The notes beneath the pieces were generated by a model. It worked only from the letters and a program-made list of their open reading frames with translations. It did no database searches and was not told the DNA's origin. A DNA stretch of 7,219 bases from the NCBI GenBank assembly GCA_026014845.1, contig JAOZHM010000068.1:1-7219 (forward strand). Direction: 5' to 3'. The first letter of the stretch is position 1; each line of letters begins with the position of its first letter. This DNA comes from Candidatus Bathyarchaeota archaeon. GTDB lineage: Archaea > Thermoproteota > Bathyarchaeia > Bathyarchaeales > Bathycorpusculaceae. Below, one piece after another: positions 1 through 6,029 of the stretch. Made by a program: the position numbers and the translations under genes.

Positions 1-599
1 ATGTTAGGAGAGGAGAATTCGATTGGAGACCTTTCAGAGGCTGGGAATTAGCTGGGAAAACTCTCGGCATAATCGGCACAGGAGCAATTGGCTGTCGGGT
101 TGCTGAAATCGGCAAAGCTTTTAAGATGAAAATCTTGGGTTTCGACAAGTACCCTAACTTTAAGAGGGCAGAAGAAATTGGAATGAAGTACGTTGACCTT
201 CAAACGTTGTTAAAAGAAAGCGACGTAATAACTTTACACGTGCCTTTAACACACGAAACGGAAGGGCTGATAGGGAAAAAAGAAGTTGAGATTATGAAAA
301 GCGGCTGTGTTCTAATCAACACATCTCAAGGTAAAGTAATAGATGAAAAGGCTTTAATCGACGCCTTAAAATCACGAAAACTATCTTATGCCGGATTAGA
401 CGTTTTCGAACAAGAACCCCCACAAAAGGACAATCCGCTATTCAAACTCGACAACACTGTGCTCTCTCCCCACATTGGTTTCCACACAGTTGAAGCAGCA
501 AAGAAGTGCACCGATATCTGCATCGATAACGTCATAAAGTTCCTAGAAGGACACCCACAAAACCTTTGTCAACCACTTCGTCCAGTCAACCTAAAATGA
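1..599 (+). CDS. D-2-hydroxyacid dehydrogenase, NAD-binding and C-terminal part (5' partial)
   Basis: The reading frame is open from base 3, so the gene starts upstream; the ATG at 126 is internal. About 198 residues are visible of a family usually near 310-330. The Rossmann fingerprint GIIGTGAIG (bases 66-92) lies in the open frame before that ATG. It is followed by ILGFD, whose Asp at the end of strand beta-2 suggests NAD rather than NADP. Family members reduce 2-keto acids to D-2-hydroxyacids or the reverse (phosphoglycerate dehydrogenase, glyoxylate/hydroxypyruvate reductase, D-lactate dehydrogenase); the substrate cannot be told here. The catalytic Glu in DVFEQEPP (414-416) and the catalytic His in SPHIG (471-473) are present. 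The usual catalytic Arg of the NT(A/S)RG motif is Gln here (NTSQG, codon 327-329). No C-terminal ACT domain follows. The stop lies 12 nt before the AcnX large subunit, so the genes are probably co-transcribed. Family call is firm; activity is uncertain. Confidence 0.9.
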   Translation, partial: VRRGEFDWRPFRGWELAGKTLGIIGTGAIGCRVAEIGKAFKMKILGFDKYPNFKRAEEIGMKYVDLQTLLKESDVITLHVPLTHETEGLIGKKEVEIMKSGCVLINTSQGKVIDEKALIDALKSRKLSYAGLDVFEQEPPQKDNPLFKLDNTVLSPHIGFHTVEAAKKCTDICIDNVIKFLEGHPQNLCQPLRPVNLK

Positions 600-611
600 A
601 GAGGAAACAAA

Positions 612-1817
612 ATGTACCTAACTAAAGAGGAAGAGCAAATATTTAACGGAGAACTTGGGGAAGGAACACAAAAAGCGATAGAATTACTCGTAGCAATTGG
701 AGACGCCTACGACGCTGAAAGGTTGATTCCTATAACGCGTGCACATGCAGCTTCAAGCGGCCAAGAAGGAGATATGTATTTCGTTGAACTCTTGGCTAAG
801 GGAGGTGCCTCATGCAGAGTGCCTACCACCACAAACCCAGTTTATGACATGGAGTATTTTCATAGTATATTTGAGATTCCAGAAAAGGAGGCGGAGGTGG
901 CTCGGAGGGTAAAGGAAGGCTATAAGCAGATAGGCGCTATACTTAGCTGGTGTTGCACGCCATACATTACAGAGAATATTCCTCTCTACGGTGAACACGT
1001 CGCCTTCTCCGAATCGAGCGCCACACCCTACGTCAACTCCGTGATTGGCGCGAGAACAAATCGTGAAGCAGCTCAAAGCGCATTGGCTGCAGGAGTTATC
1101 GGAAAGACTCCAAAATACGAGTTACACCTTAAAGAAAATCGTAAGGGCACGCTTCTAGTGAAGGTGGAAGCGACCCTAAAGGACGAGTTCGATTACACTC
1201 TCTTAGGGCAGTATGTTGGTAAGCAGATAGGCTACGGAATCCCCGTATTCACTGGCATATCAGCGGCACCAGCGACTGAGGAGTTCATAAATCTTTGCGC
1301 AATGCTAAACACTTCCGGGGCAGTTCCCATGTTTCACGTACCCAGATTCACGGTTGAGGCGCAAACGGTTGAAGATGCCTTTCAAGGCGACGTTCCAGAG
1401 GACAAGATTACCGTGACAGATAAAGAACTTAAGCAAATCTACGAAGAGCTTCAAGGGGCAAGTGGGAAGATAGATTTTGTTATGCTTGGATGCCCACATT
1501 ACACACTTAAACAAGTGGAAGAAGTTGCAAGGCTCTTGAGAGGAAAAAAGATACACGATGACGTTTCGTTTTGGGTTTGCACATCTGCCACCGCCAGATT
1601 TTTAGCCGAAAGAAACGGCTACGTAGAAGTGATAGAGAAGGCTGGTGGACATGTCGTACCAGACACGTGCATAGACGAACCCTGTTGGCATCCCTACAGA
1701 CATAAAATAGGTGTTACGGACTCGCCGAAATGCGCCTACTATCGAAGATTTAAAGAAGCAGTGGTGATAAGGCTGAAAAACTGCGTTGAGGCAGCAATTA
1801 AAGGAGAATGGGGATGA
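612..1817 (+). CDS. Aconitase X (AcnX) large/catalytic subunit, divergent
   Basis: This 401-residue protein has the length and motifs of the AcnX catalytic subunit (DUF521), a cytosolic Fe-S hydro-lyase distantly related to aconitase. It starts MYLTKEEE, the usual N-terminus, and has CCTPY (Cys114-Cys115), SESSA, GARTNRE, ALAAGVIGKTP, GCPHYT (Cys294), WVCTS (Cys323) and PDTC (Cys353). Some of these cysteines probably bind the cluster. The ATG is supported by GAGG at 601-604, 7 nt upstream. In archaea the AcnX pair is best known as mevalonate 5-phosphate dehydratase, making trans-anhydromevalonate 5-phosphate; bacterial forms include cis-3-hydroxy-L-proline dehydratase. Here some normally conserved stretches differ: RAHAASSGQEGD replaces the usual SAH-x-SGVSY-like segment, and DTCIDEPCWHP replaces the usual DTC-hydrophobic-P segment. 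It may thus be a paralogue with another substrate, perhaps linked to the upstream dehydrogenase. Family sure, substrate not. Confidence 0.9.
   Translation: MYLTKEEEQIFNGELGEGTQKAIELLVAIGDAYDAERLIPITRAHAASSGQEGDMYFVELLAKGGASCRVPTTTNPVYDMEYFHSIFEIPEKEAEVARRVKEGYKQIGAILSWCCTPYITENIPLYGEHVAFSESSATPYVNSVIGARTNREAAQSALAAGVIGKTPKYELHLKENRKGTLLVKVEATLKDEFDYTLLGQYVGKQIGYGIPVFTGISAAPATEEFINLCAMLNTSGAVPMFHVPRFTVEAQTVEDAFQGDVPEDKITVTDKELKQIYEELQGASGKIDFVMLGCPHYTLKQVEEVARLLRGKKIHDDVSFWVCTSATARFLAERNGYVEVIEKAGGHVVPDTCIDEPCWHPYRHKIGVTDSPKCAYYRRFKEAVVIRLKNCVEAAIKGEWG
1803..1817 (+). promoter_or_regulatory. Ribosome binding region at the AcnX large/small junction
   Basis: GGAG at 1803-1806 is followed 7 nt later by an ATG (1814-1816) that overlaps the large-subunit stop as ATGA. 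This looks like a textbook translational-coupling start, but that ATG is in the wrong frame for the small subunit and its frame closes after 7 codons. The stretch GGGGATGA at 1810-1817 partly matches the archaeal Shine-Dalgarno consensus GGAGGTGA and sits 4 nt before the in-frame TTG at 1822, which is why that TTG is preferred as start. Confidence 0.5.
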
Positions 1818-1821
1818 AAGT

Positions 1822-2229
1822 TTGGCAATCACTTTAAAATGTCACAAGATTGTGGGCGGTTATGGAGAGGGTGAAGCCCTAGTCTCTCACGAGGCAATAT
1901 GCTTCTACCTTACAGATCCAAAAACGGGAATAATTAGGGAGAAGGGCCATGAACTGGAGGGAAAAAGTATCGCAAATAAGGTGCTTGTATTCCCATCGGG
2001 GAAAGCTAGCTCCGTGGTTCAGATAGACGGCCTCTTTAAACTGGCATCAAACAGAGTTGCTCCGAGAGCAATGATTGTTAAGGACGTGGAAACAGTGCTT
2101 ATTGTTAGCGCGGTAATAGCAAATGTTCCTCTCGTAGATAGATTAGAAGAAGACCCGTTCAAAACTATTCACATGGGCGACTTCGTCAAAGTGGACGCAG
2201 ACGGGAGAAAAGTCACCGTAATAAAATGA
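1822..2229 (+). CDS. Aconitase X (AcnX) small subunit (DUF126 swivel domain)
   Basis: The 135-residue product is the small (swivelling) subunit that pairs with the AcnX catalytic subunit to form the active dehydratase; in some bacteria the two are fused. Family features are KIVGGYGEGEAL (residues 9-20), the LTDPKTGII segment (30-38), the EGKSIANKVLVFPSGKASS stretch (46-64) that carries the conserved active-site-type serines, VAPRAMIV (79-86) and VPLVDR (102-107). The usual G in the GSS triplet is Ala here (KASS), and the usual TGAIVA segment reads VSAVIA, so this subunit diverges in parallel with its partner. Start choice: an in-frame TTG at 1786 would add 12 residues that overlap the large-subunit gene and match nothing in the family. 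The TTG at 1822, 4 nt after the upstream stop, gives the usual length. Same operon as the two upstream genes. Confidence 0.85.
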   Translation: MAITLKCHKIVGGYGEGEALVSHEAICFYLTDPKTGIIREKGHELEGKSIANKVLVFPSGKASSVVQIDGLFKLASNRVAPRAMIVKDVETVLIVSAVIANVPLVDRLEEDPFKTIHMGDFVKVDADGRKVTVIK

Positions 2230-2259
2230 GCACTTATGGTGTAGAAAAGAACAGAATAC

Positions 2260-3426
2260 CTAAGTTTGTCTGGAATCTAAACACTCTCTCAGACGTTTCA
2301 TTCCTTCCTTAACCTGTTCATAAGAAACCGAGTAGGAAATTCTCAAATGAGCTTCACCAGCTTTTCCGAAGCCAGAGCCAGGCACCGTCACAACCCCAGC
2401 CTTCTTTAACAGATACAATGCCATTGCCTCATCTGATTCCTCAAAACTTGAGAAGTTCGGAAAAACGTAGAAGGCCCCTTTAGGCATGGTGTAGGACAAA
2501 GACTCAATCTTATCAAGTTCATTGATTGCCAGATTCCTTCTTCTATCATATTCTTTAACCATTTCTTGAACGCAGTCCTGTGACCCTATTAGTGCAGCTA
2601 GAGCAGCCTTTTGTGAAATTGCATTTGGACAAAGAGTTGTGTGATAATGTAATTTACGCATTATAGCTGAAAGCTTCTTTTCAGCCACAACATAGCCTAT
2701 CCTCCACCCAGTCATCGCGTAGGCTTTTGAGAAACCGTTCACTGTAATAGTTCTACTCTCCATTCCGGGCAACGAACCTATACTAATATGTCTTGAATCG
2801 TCATAGAGAAGTTTCTCATATATTTCGTCCATGAAAACTATTAAGTTGCGCCTTTTCGCCACTTCAGCTATGATTTCCAGATCATCCTTGGAAAATACAT
2901 GACCTGTTGGATTAGATGGGTTGCACATCCAAATCATCTTCGTCTTCTTCGTTATTTTCCCATCTAGGGCTTCCATATTCACACGGTAATTTTCTTCCTC
3001 ATTGAGAGAGACTGTAATTGGCACTGCCTCTGCTAATAGGACGTCTTCAAAATATGCTGGGTAGTATGGATCAAGAATTAAAGCTTCGTCGCCTTGATTT
3101 AGAAATCCTAGCGCGGCAATGAACATGGCTTCTTGAGACCCGGATGTTACTGTTATCTCTGTTTTCGGATCAGCATCAATGCCATTTTCTTTCTCAAGTT
3201 TTTCAGCCATAGCTTGACGCAGTTCCAACGTTCCGTTAATCTCTGTATAATGTGTGAAACCATCTTTCATAGCCTCTGCAGCTGCGTCCAAAATATGGTT
3301 TGGCGTTGTGAAGTCTGGTTCACCTTGTTCCAAATGGACAACGTTCTCCATTCCCGTCGAGAGTTCAAGCATCCTTCGAATGGCTGAAGACTTTATTAAA
3401 GAAGTTCTAGAAGATCCCTCTAACAT
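2260..3426 (-). CDS. PLP-dependent class I/II aminotransferase (aspartate aminotransferase-like)
   Basis: This is a fold-type I PLP enzyme of 388 residues, the normal length. It transfers the amino group between an amino acid and a 2-oxo acid in the cytosol. Motifs in order: LEQGEPDF (32-39, substrate-side N-terminal loop), SGSQEA (95-100, cofactor phosphate cup), NPSNPTG (169-175), MDEIYE with Asp200 facing the pyridine nitrogen and Tyr203, SKAYAMTGWR with Schiff-base Lys234, and LRISYS with Arg362 binding the substrate alpha-carboxylate. It most resembles the archaeal/bacterial Asp/aromatic/Ala aminotransferases of subgroup I-gamma; the exact substrate cannot be fixed from sequence. The ATG at 3426 is chosen because AAAGGAGA lies just upstream; a TTG at 3447 would add 7 residues without such a site. 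It follows the ammonia-lyase remnant by 22 nt on the same strand and ends 30 nt from the convergent AcnX small subunit. Confidence 0.92.
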   Translation of the reverse strand: MLEGSSRTSLIKSSAIRRMLELSTGMENVVHLEQGEPDFTTPNHILDAAAEAMKDGFTHYTEINGTLELRQAMAEKLEKENGIDADPKTEITVTSGSQEAMFIAALGFLNQGDEALILDPYYPAYFEDVLLAEAVPITVSLNEEENYRVNMEALDGKITKKTKMIWMCNPSNPTGHVFSKDDLEIIAEVAKRRNLIVFMDEIYEKLLYDDSRHISIGSLPGMESRTITVNGFSKAYAMTGWRIGYVVAEKKLSAIMRKLHYHTTLCPNAISQKAALAALIGSQDCVQEMVKEYDRRRNLAINELDKIESLSYTMPKGAFYVFPNFSSFEESDEAMALYLLKKAGVVTVPGSGFGKAGEAHLRISYSVSYEQVKEGMKRLRECLDSRQT

Positions 3427-3430
3427 AAAA

Positions 3431-3438
3431 TCTCCTTT
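3431..3438 (-). promoter_or_regulatory. Shine-Dalgarno site of the aminotransferase
   Basis: Read on the minus strand this is AAAGGAGA, four bases upstream of the ATG at 3426. It decides the start in favour of that ATG over the upstream in-frame TTG at 3447. Confidence 0.75.
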
Positions 3439-3448
3439 ACTTATCAAT

Positions 3449-3634
3449 TCAAACCGCGTAGTTATTAAATTGCTTTACCCATCGTAGCGTGCATGTAAAC
3501 AACCTATTACGATCAGAGACAACAAGCTCTAATAGCGCTCTTGCTTTCACACTGGAATTTTTAGCGTTTTCCCGTGCAACCCTGACAACATCATCAATTG
3601 TTAATTTTTCTCCGTCAACTTGAACTTCATGCAT
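3449..3634 (-). pseudogene. Truncated N-terminus of a histidine/aromatic amino acid ammonia-lyase
   Basis: The 61-codon frame begins with VDGEKLTIDDVVRVAREN (residues 6-23), which closely resembles the first helix region of the HAL/PAL lyase family (PF00221; pattern like L-T-hydrophobic-D-D-V-V-x-V-A-R). The stretch KARALLELVV (30-39) could match the next family helix. After about residue 40 the frame becomes non-family sequence and stops. The family is normally about 500 residues with an Ala-Ser-Gly triplet forming the MIO cofactor; none of that is present. In another frame, bases 3503-3468 read VVYMHATMGKAI, vaguely like the VYGVNTGFGKLA segment that should come next, hinting at a frameshift and then a large deletion. 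The ATG at 3634 keeps a good Shine-Dalgarno, GGAGAG, about 6 nt upstream. It could still be translated, perhaps as a leader peptide coupled to the aminotransferase 22 nt downstream. Function as a lyase can be excluded. Confidence 0.55.
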
Positions 3635-3720
3635 GCTATTCTCTCCACTCTGTAGTAGAAAACTTCCAAGAAGTCTTAATTCTTTGAGATAATAGCATTG
3701 ACTTTTTTGTTTACGTTCTC

Positions 3721-3739
3721 AATTAAAAGAAAAAGAGGG
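3721..3739 (-). terminator. Oligo-T terminator downstream of the AIM24-family gene
   Basis: Immediately after the stop at 3744, the minus strand reads CTCTTTTTCTTTTAATT. Oligo-T tracts without a strong hairpin are the usual intrinsic terminators of archaeal RNA polymerase. It would separate the AIM24-family transcript from the lyase-remnant/aminotransferase unit downstream on the same strand. Confidence 0.5.
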
Positions 3740-3743
3740 AACA

Positions 3744-4439
3744 CTAGCGGGCTCTCGATCTAACTCTAGGCTCAATTAATGTCCATAGCCATTCTACGAA
3801 TTCCCTTAAGTTCTTTGTTTGTATATAGATGTCTCCTGGGCCTGTTATGCGAGTCACTAGTCCTTCTCCGCCCAGTAAAGTTTCTTTTAATCCTCCAAAC
3901 TTTGTGACTTTGTAGTTGCATGTGTCACTGAAGGCTACTAGATGGAAGTTGTCAACAATTAGTGTTTGTCCAGATTCTAGAGTATGCTTGTCTATGGCTC
4001 CGAAAGTGTTTATGAACAGAGTGCCGTTACCCGTGACTTTTATCATGAACAAGCCTTGACCGAACAATCCCTTAGTGAACCCTTCCCATTTAACATCTAA
4101 ATTAACGTTTTCTGTTGAAGCTATGTAAGAGGATTTTTGGATTATGTAGCCTTGGTTTGGCTTAACTTCCAACGTTTCTATGTCGCCTACAGGCGCGGAT
4201 ACAAACGCTACTTCTCCTGAACCGTTTGAAGCTGTATAATCGTTCACCCAAAAGGATTGACGCCCGAAAATTGCGAGACCTATACTGCCGAGAAGGCTTT
4301 TTTCTCTTTTGCGTGTGTGAACGTCTATGTTGGGATCCATGTAAGTCATTGCGCCAGATTCAGCGGTTATTTTTTCACCCTGCTCCAAATTAACGACAAG
4401 CATTGAATAGGATGGTTTGTATCTTATTTCATGTTTCAT
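3744..4439 (-). CDS. AIM24 / TIGR00266 family protein
   Basis: The 231-residue protein matches the AIM24/TIGR00266 family of single-domain beta-rich (tryptophan RNA-binding attenuator-like fold) proteins found in bacteria, archaea and, as AIM24, in mitochondria. Biochemical role in prokaryotes is not established. Visible family signatures are GEKITAESGAMTYMD (21-35), GRQSFWVNDYTA (59-70) followed by GEVAFVSAPVGDI (75-87), SSYIAST (103-109), WEG-x-x-KGLFGQGLFMIKVTGNGTLFIN (118-144, a glycine-rich repeat), GQTLIVDNFHLVAF (157-170), and FGGLKETLLGGEGLVTRITGPGDIYIQT (181-208, a second copy of the same glycine-rich pattern). There is no signal peptide or clear membrane helix. The ATG at 4439 has GGAGG at 4447-4451, 7 nt upstream. 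It is divergently transcribed from a small membrane protein gene. Family assignment is secure; function unknown. Confidence 0.9.
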   Translation of the reverse strand: MKHEIRYKPSYSMLVVNLEQGEKITAESGAMTYMDPNIDVHTRKREKSLLGSIGLAIFGRQSFWVNDYTASNGSGEVAFVSAPVGDIETLEVKPNQGYIIQKSSYIASTENVNLDVKWEGFTKGLFGQGLFMIKVTGNGTLFINTFGAIDKHTLESGQTLIVDNFHLVAFSDTCNYKVTKFGGLKETLLGGEGLVTRITGPGDIYIQTKNLREFVEWLWTLIEPRVRSRAR

Positions 4440-4469
4440 TTAAATTCCTCCATTATGTGTTGTGTGCAG

Positions 4470-4502
4470 GTCCACTTTTATTTTTTTTGTAACAAAAAAT
4501 TC
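4470..4502. promoter_or_regulatory. AT-rich divergent promoter region
   Basis: The intergenic stretch between the AIM24-family gene and the small membrane protein gene contains a block of T runs and A runs (about 4477-4500). On the minus strand AAAAAAATAAAAG, roughly 40 nt before the AIM24 ATG, could act as a TATA box giving a short leader. On the plus strand TTTTATTTTTTTT could do the same for the membrane protein. The composition fits a shared archaeal promoter, but neither box is a clean consensus match. Confidence 0.3.
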
Positions 4503-4545
4503 TTATTCGTGCTCTGCCAACAACTTAATTTGGTGTATCTTAAAT

Positions 4546-4767
4546 TTGCCAGGCTTTGATCTTTTGGAACTCGTGGGCTCTGGTCTCTTAGGACTCATAG
4601 GCTTAATCATAATCGGTCTACTGATTATTTTCGTCATCCGTCTGCTTTTCATGCTAATTCCCGCGGCTCTTGTCACCTTTGCAGTTTGGTTTCTTACGGA
4701 CAGCCTGTGGTGGGCTGGGATAGCGTTTCTGGTTATTGCAGCCTTATCAATACTCAAGAAGTTATGA
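4546..4767 (+). CDS. Small two-helix membrane protein, unknown function
   Basis: A 73-residue, very hydrophobic protein. After a short acidic start (PGFDLLELVGSG) comes a first helix, LLGLIGLIIIGLLIIFVIRLLF, with regularly spaced glycines. A second hydrophobic stretch spans MLIPAALVTFAVWFL (residues 37-51), and WWAGIAFLVIAALSIL (56-71) could complete it or form a third helix; the protein ends in KKL. No catalytic or metal-binding motif is seen. The start is uncertain: the frame is open back to a GTG at 4462, but the extra 28 residues look like translated AT-rich promoter DNA. I prefer the TTG at 4546, which has GGTG about 10 nt upstream; GTG 4573 is another option. The gene ends with TGA followed at once by TAA. 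Similar tiny membrane proteins are common in archaea, but I do not recognise this one. Divergent from the AIM24-family gene. Confidence 0.6.
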   Translation: MPGFDLLELVGSGLLGLIGLIIIGLLIIFVIRLLFMLIPAALVTFAVWFLTDSLWWAGIAFLVIAALSILKKL

Positions 4768-4841
4768 TAAAAATGCCGTTTGTGTCAGAAGATGGCTCAG
4801 AATACAGATTGAATTGCTTTGAATTTGGAAACAGTCTTCAT

Positions 4842-4855
4842 AAAGCTTTTATATG
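4842..4855 (+). promoter_or_regulatory. BRE/TATA promoter of the Sm-like protein gene
   Basis: AAAG followed by CTTTTATATG is a good match to an archaeal purine-rich BRE plus TATA box (box A). It would place transcription start near 4876-4880, giving a leader of about 25-30 nt that contains the GGTG ribosome binding site (4896-4899), 5 nt before the ATG at 4905. The Sm-like gene therefore probably has its own promoter, independent of the membrane protein gene upstream. Confidence 0.6.
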
Positions 4856-4904
4856 TAATGGTTTGTGGATATGTGATGGATAAAGAGAGACTAAAGGTGC
4901 TTAA

Positions 4905-5141
4905 ATGGAACCTAGTAAAAAACCGTTGAACGTATTGGTTAAGCAATTGAACGCCCACATCGGAATTATGCTGAAAAACCGCTGCGAATACAAAGGGAAG
5001 ATGATCAAATGTGACGGGCACATGAACATGCTATTAGAGGGAGCAACAGAATACAGAAACGGCAAGTTAGTTACGAATTACGGAAACGTTTTGTTACGTG
5101 GAAACAACGTACTCTACATAACGTTAGACGCGGCTAAATAG
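4905..5141 (+). CDS. Archaeal Sm-like protein (SmAP/LSm)
   Basis: The 78-residue protein is a complete Sm-fold domain: short N-terminal helix, then a five-strand barrel. Sm1 spans about 18-48, with HIGIMLKNRCEYKGKMIKCDGHMNMLLEGA containing the D37-x-H39-M40-N41 signature; Sm2 is GNVLLRGNNVLYI (60-72). In archaeal Sm proteins the corresponding His and Asn, and the Arg of the RG pair (Arg65 here), bind uridine in U-rich RNA, so all three key positions are kept. Such proteins form homoheptameric rings and bind U-rich RNAs, tRNA-related RNAs and small RNAs in the cytoplasm. The N-terminus is basic, with no C-terminal extension. It has its own promoter and a GGTG site. Its end overlaps the convergent rio2 gene by 8 nt. 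In many archaea this gene sits next to ribosomal protein L37e; that is not the case on either side here. Family call is firm. Confidence 0.93.
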   Translation: MEPSKKPLNVLVKQLNAHIGIMLKNRCEYKGKMIKCDGHMNMLLEGATEYRNGKLVTNYGNVLLRGNNVLYITLDAAK

Positions 5142-6018
5142 CCACTTTGCCAATGCCAGTGACATACGCTAAATTTTCCTTAAGTTTAGCTTTTACCATA
5201 TGTTTGCGCCTGAAGAAACGTAAAACGTTTTTGACATCACGCGTCAAAAGTTGTTGAGCGTTAGGATGTTCTTTCGTAACGTATTGCGGCCAATCAATAA
5301 TCAATATATGCATGTCAGGCTTCAAGATAACGTTGTATTCGCTTAAATCTGCGTGAATGACACGAGCCTTTAAATATGCTTTTCGGACGTTCCGCAATAT
5401 TTCTTTCAGAACTTTTTTAGGTTTAGGAATTTCCTTGTATTCTGCGAGTTCTGCTCCTTCAATCATTCCCATTACAAGTACGTGGCGGTTTTGACTTATT
5501 GGTTCTGGAACAGCTACGCCATGTGGGAAGACAAGTCTTAAGCCTTGAAACTCTTTCTCTGCCGCAAGTCTGGACTGAAAAAGCCAGCTAATATGCTCGG
5601 TTGCGTAGCCTCTTTTCCGTATGGTTTGGCGAAAACTAATCCTGCCAAGTCTATGAAATTTCACAGCTATCCTTACCCCTTTTGGGTTTAACGCGTCATA
5701 AACGTCTGCTTCCTTGCCCACTCCCAAAGGTTTTCCAAAAGCTTCAAACACTTCAGCCTTAACGAAGGCATTTATTGCTAAACAGTCGTATCCAGCATAG
5801 TTTAAAGTATAACCAACATACGCGCCTTTGATTCGGCGGATAAGACGGAATTTGCTCAGGCGACCTAACCTGAAATCTGTTTCTCCAAGGCTGAATTTAG
5901 TGAATCTTGCAATCAATTCTTTTGGGACAAATTCGTGTTTGCTCATGGCAGCCTCTATCACTTGCAACACCCTAAAGTCTTCGATTTCAAGTTTACGAAA
6001 CACTTGTACTGCTTGCAT
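5134..6018 (-). CDS. rio2: RIO-type serine/threonine protein kinase Rio2
   Basis: This 294-residue protein has the Rio2 layout: an N-terminal winged-helix domain (about 8-90, with IEDFRVLQVIEAAM and GETDFRLGRLSKFRLIRR) followed by a RIO kinase domain. The nucleotide loop is GVGKEADVY (99-107), close to the GVGKESD form typical of Rio2, and the ATP lysine is Lys120 in IAVKF. The catalytic loop is HADLSEYN (222-229) with Asp224 and metal-binding Asn229; the metal Asp is Asp242 in IDWPQ. All residues needed for ATP hydrolysis are present. Rio2 binds pre-40S/30S particles and acts as an ATPase-type switch late in small-subunit maturation. The ATG at 6018 gives the full winged helix, but has no clear Shine-Dalgarno. 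It lies 11 nt after the MFS transporter stop on the same strand. An AT-rich AATAAAATA at 6036-6044 might serve as an internal promoter, though rather close. The 3' end overlaps the convergent Sm-like gene. Confidence 0.95.
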   Translation of the reverse strand: MQAVQVFRKLEIEDFRVLQVIEAAMSKHEFVPKELIARFTKFSLGETDFRLGRLSKFRLIRRIKGAYVGYTLNYAGYDCLAINAFVKAEVFEAFGKPLGVGKEADVYDALNPKGVRIAVKFHRLGRISFRQTIRKRGYATEHISWLFQSRLAAEKEFQGLRLVFPHGVAVPEPISQNRHVLVMGMIEGAELAEYKEIPKPKKVLKEILRNVRKAYLKARVIHADLSEYNVILKPDMHILIIDWPQYVTKEHPNAQQLLTRDVKNVLRFFRRKHMVKAKLKENLAYVTGIGKVAI

Positions 6019-6029
6019 AGGTTTACACT

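Noticed and set aside
126..599. Dehydrogenase as a short complete gene starting at ATG 126
   Set aside because: The same frame upstream encodes the essential nucleotide-binding GTGAIG motif and stays open to the window edge, so the gene is cut by the window rather than truncated.
1786..1821. Longer N-terminus of the AcnX small subunit from TTG 1786
   Set aside because: The 12 extra residues overlap the large-subunit gene, lack family similarity, and the site upstream is poorer than for TTG 1822.
3660..3720. TATA-like GCTATTATC on the minus strand upstream of the lyase remnant
   Set aside because: Weak match to box A with no convincing BRE; several equally AT-rich alternatives nearby, so not reported as a promoter.
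4462..4545. GTG-initiated extension of the small membrane protein
   Set aside because: The added 28 residues are encoded by T-rich promoter-like DNA and show no protein-like pattern.
4764..4880. Possible C/D box small RNA: ATGATAA near 4764 and GTGATGG near 4873 resemble C boxes
   Set aside because: No CTGA D boxes at suitable spacing and no complete C/D-C'/D' arrangement; the second site lies just downstream of the Sm TATA box.
4686..4883. 65-codon + strand frame overlapping the small membrane protein and the Sm promoter
   Set aside because: It is out of frame with the hydrophobic protein, has no family-like sequence, and covers the TATA region of the Sm-like gene; treated as chance.
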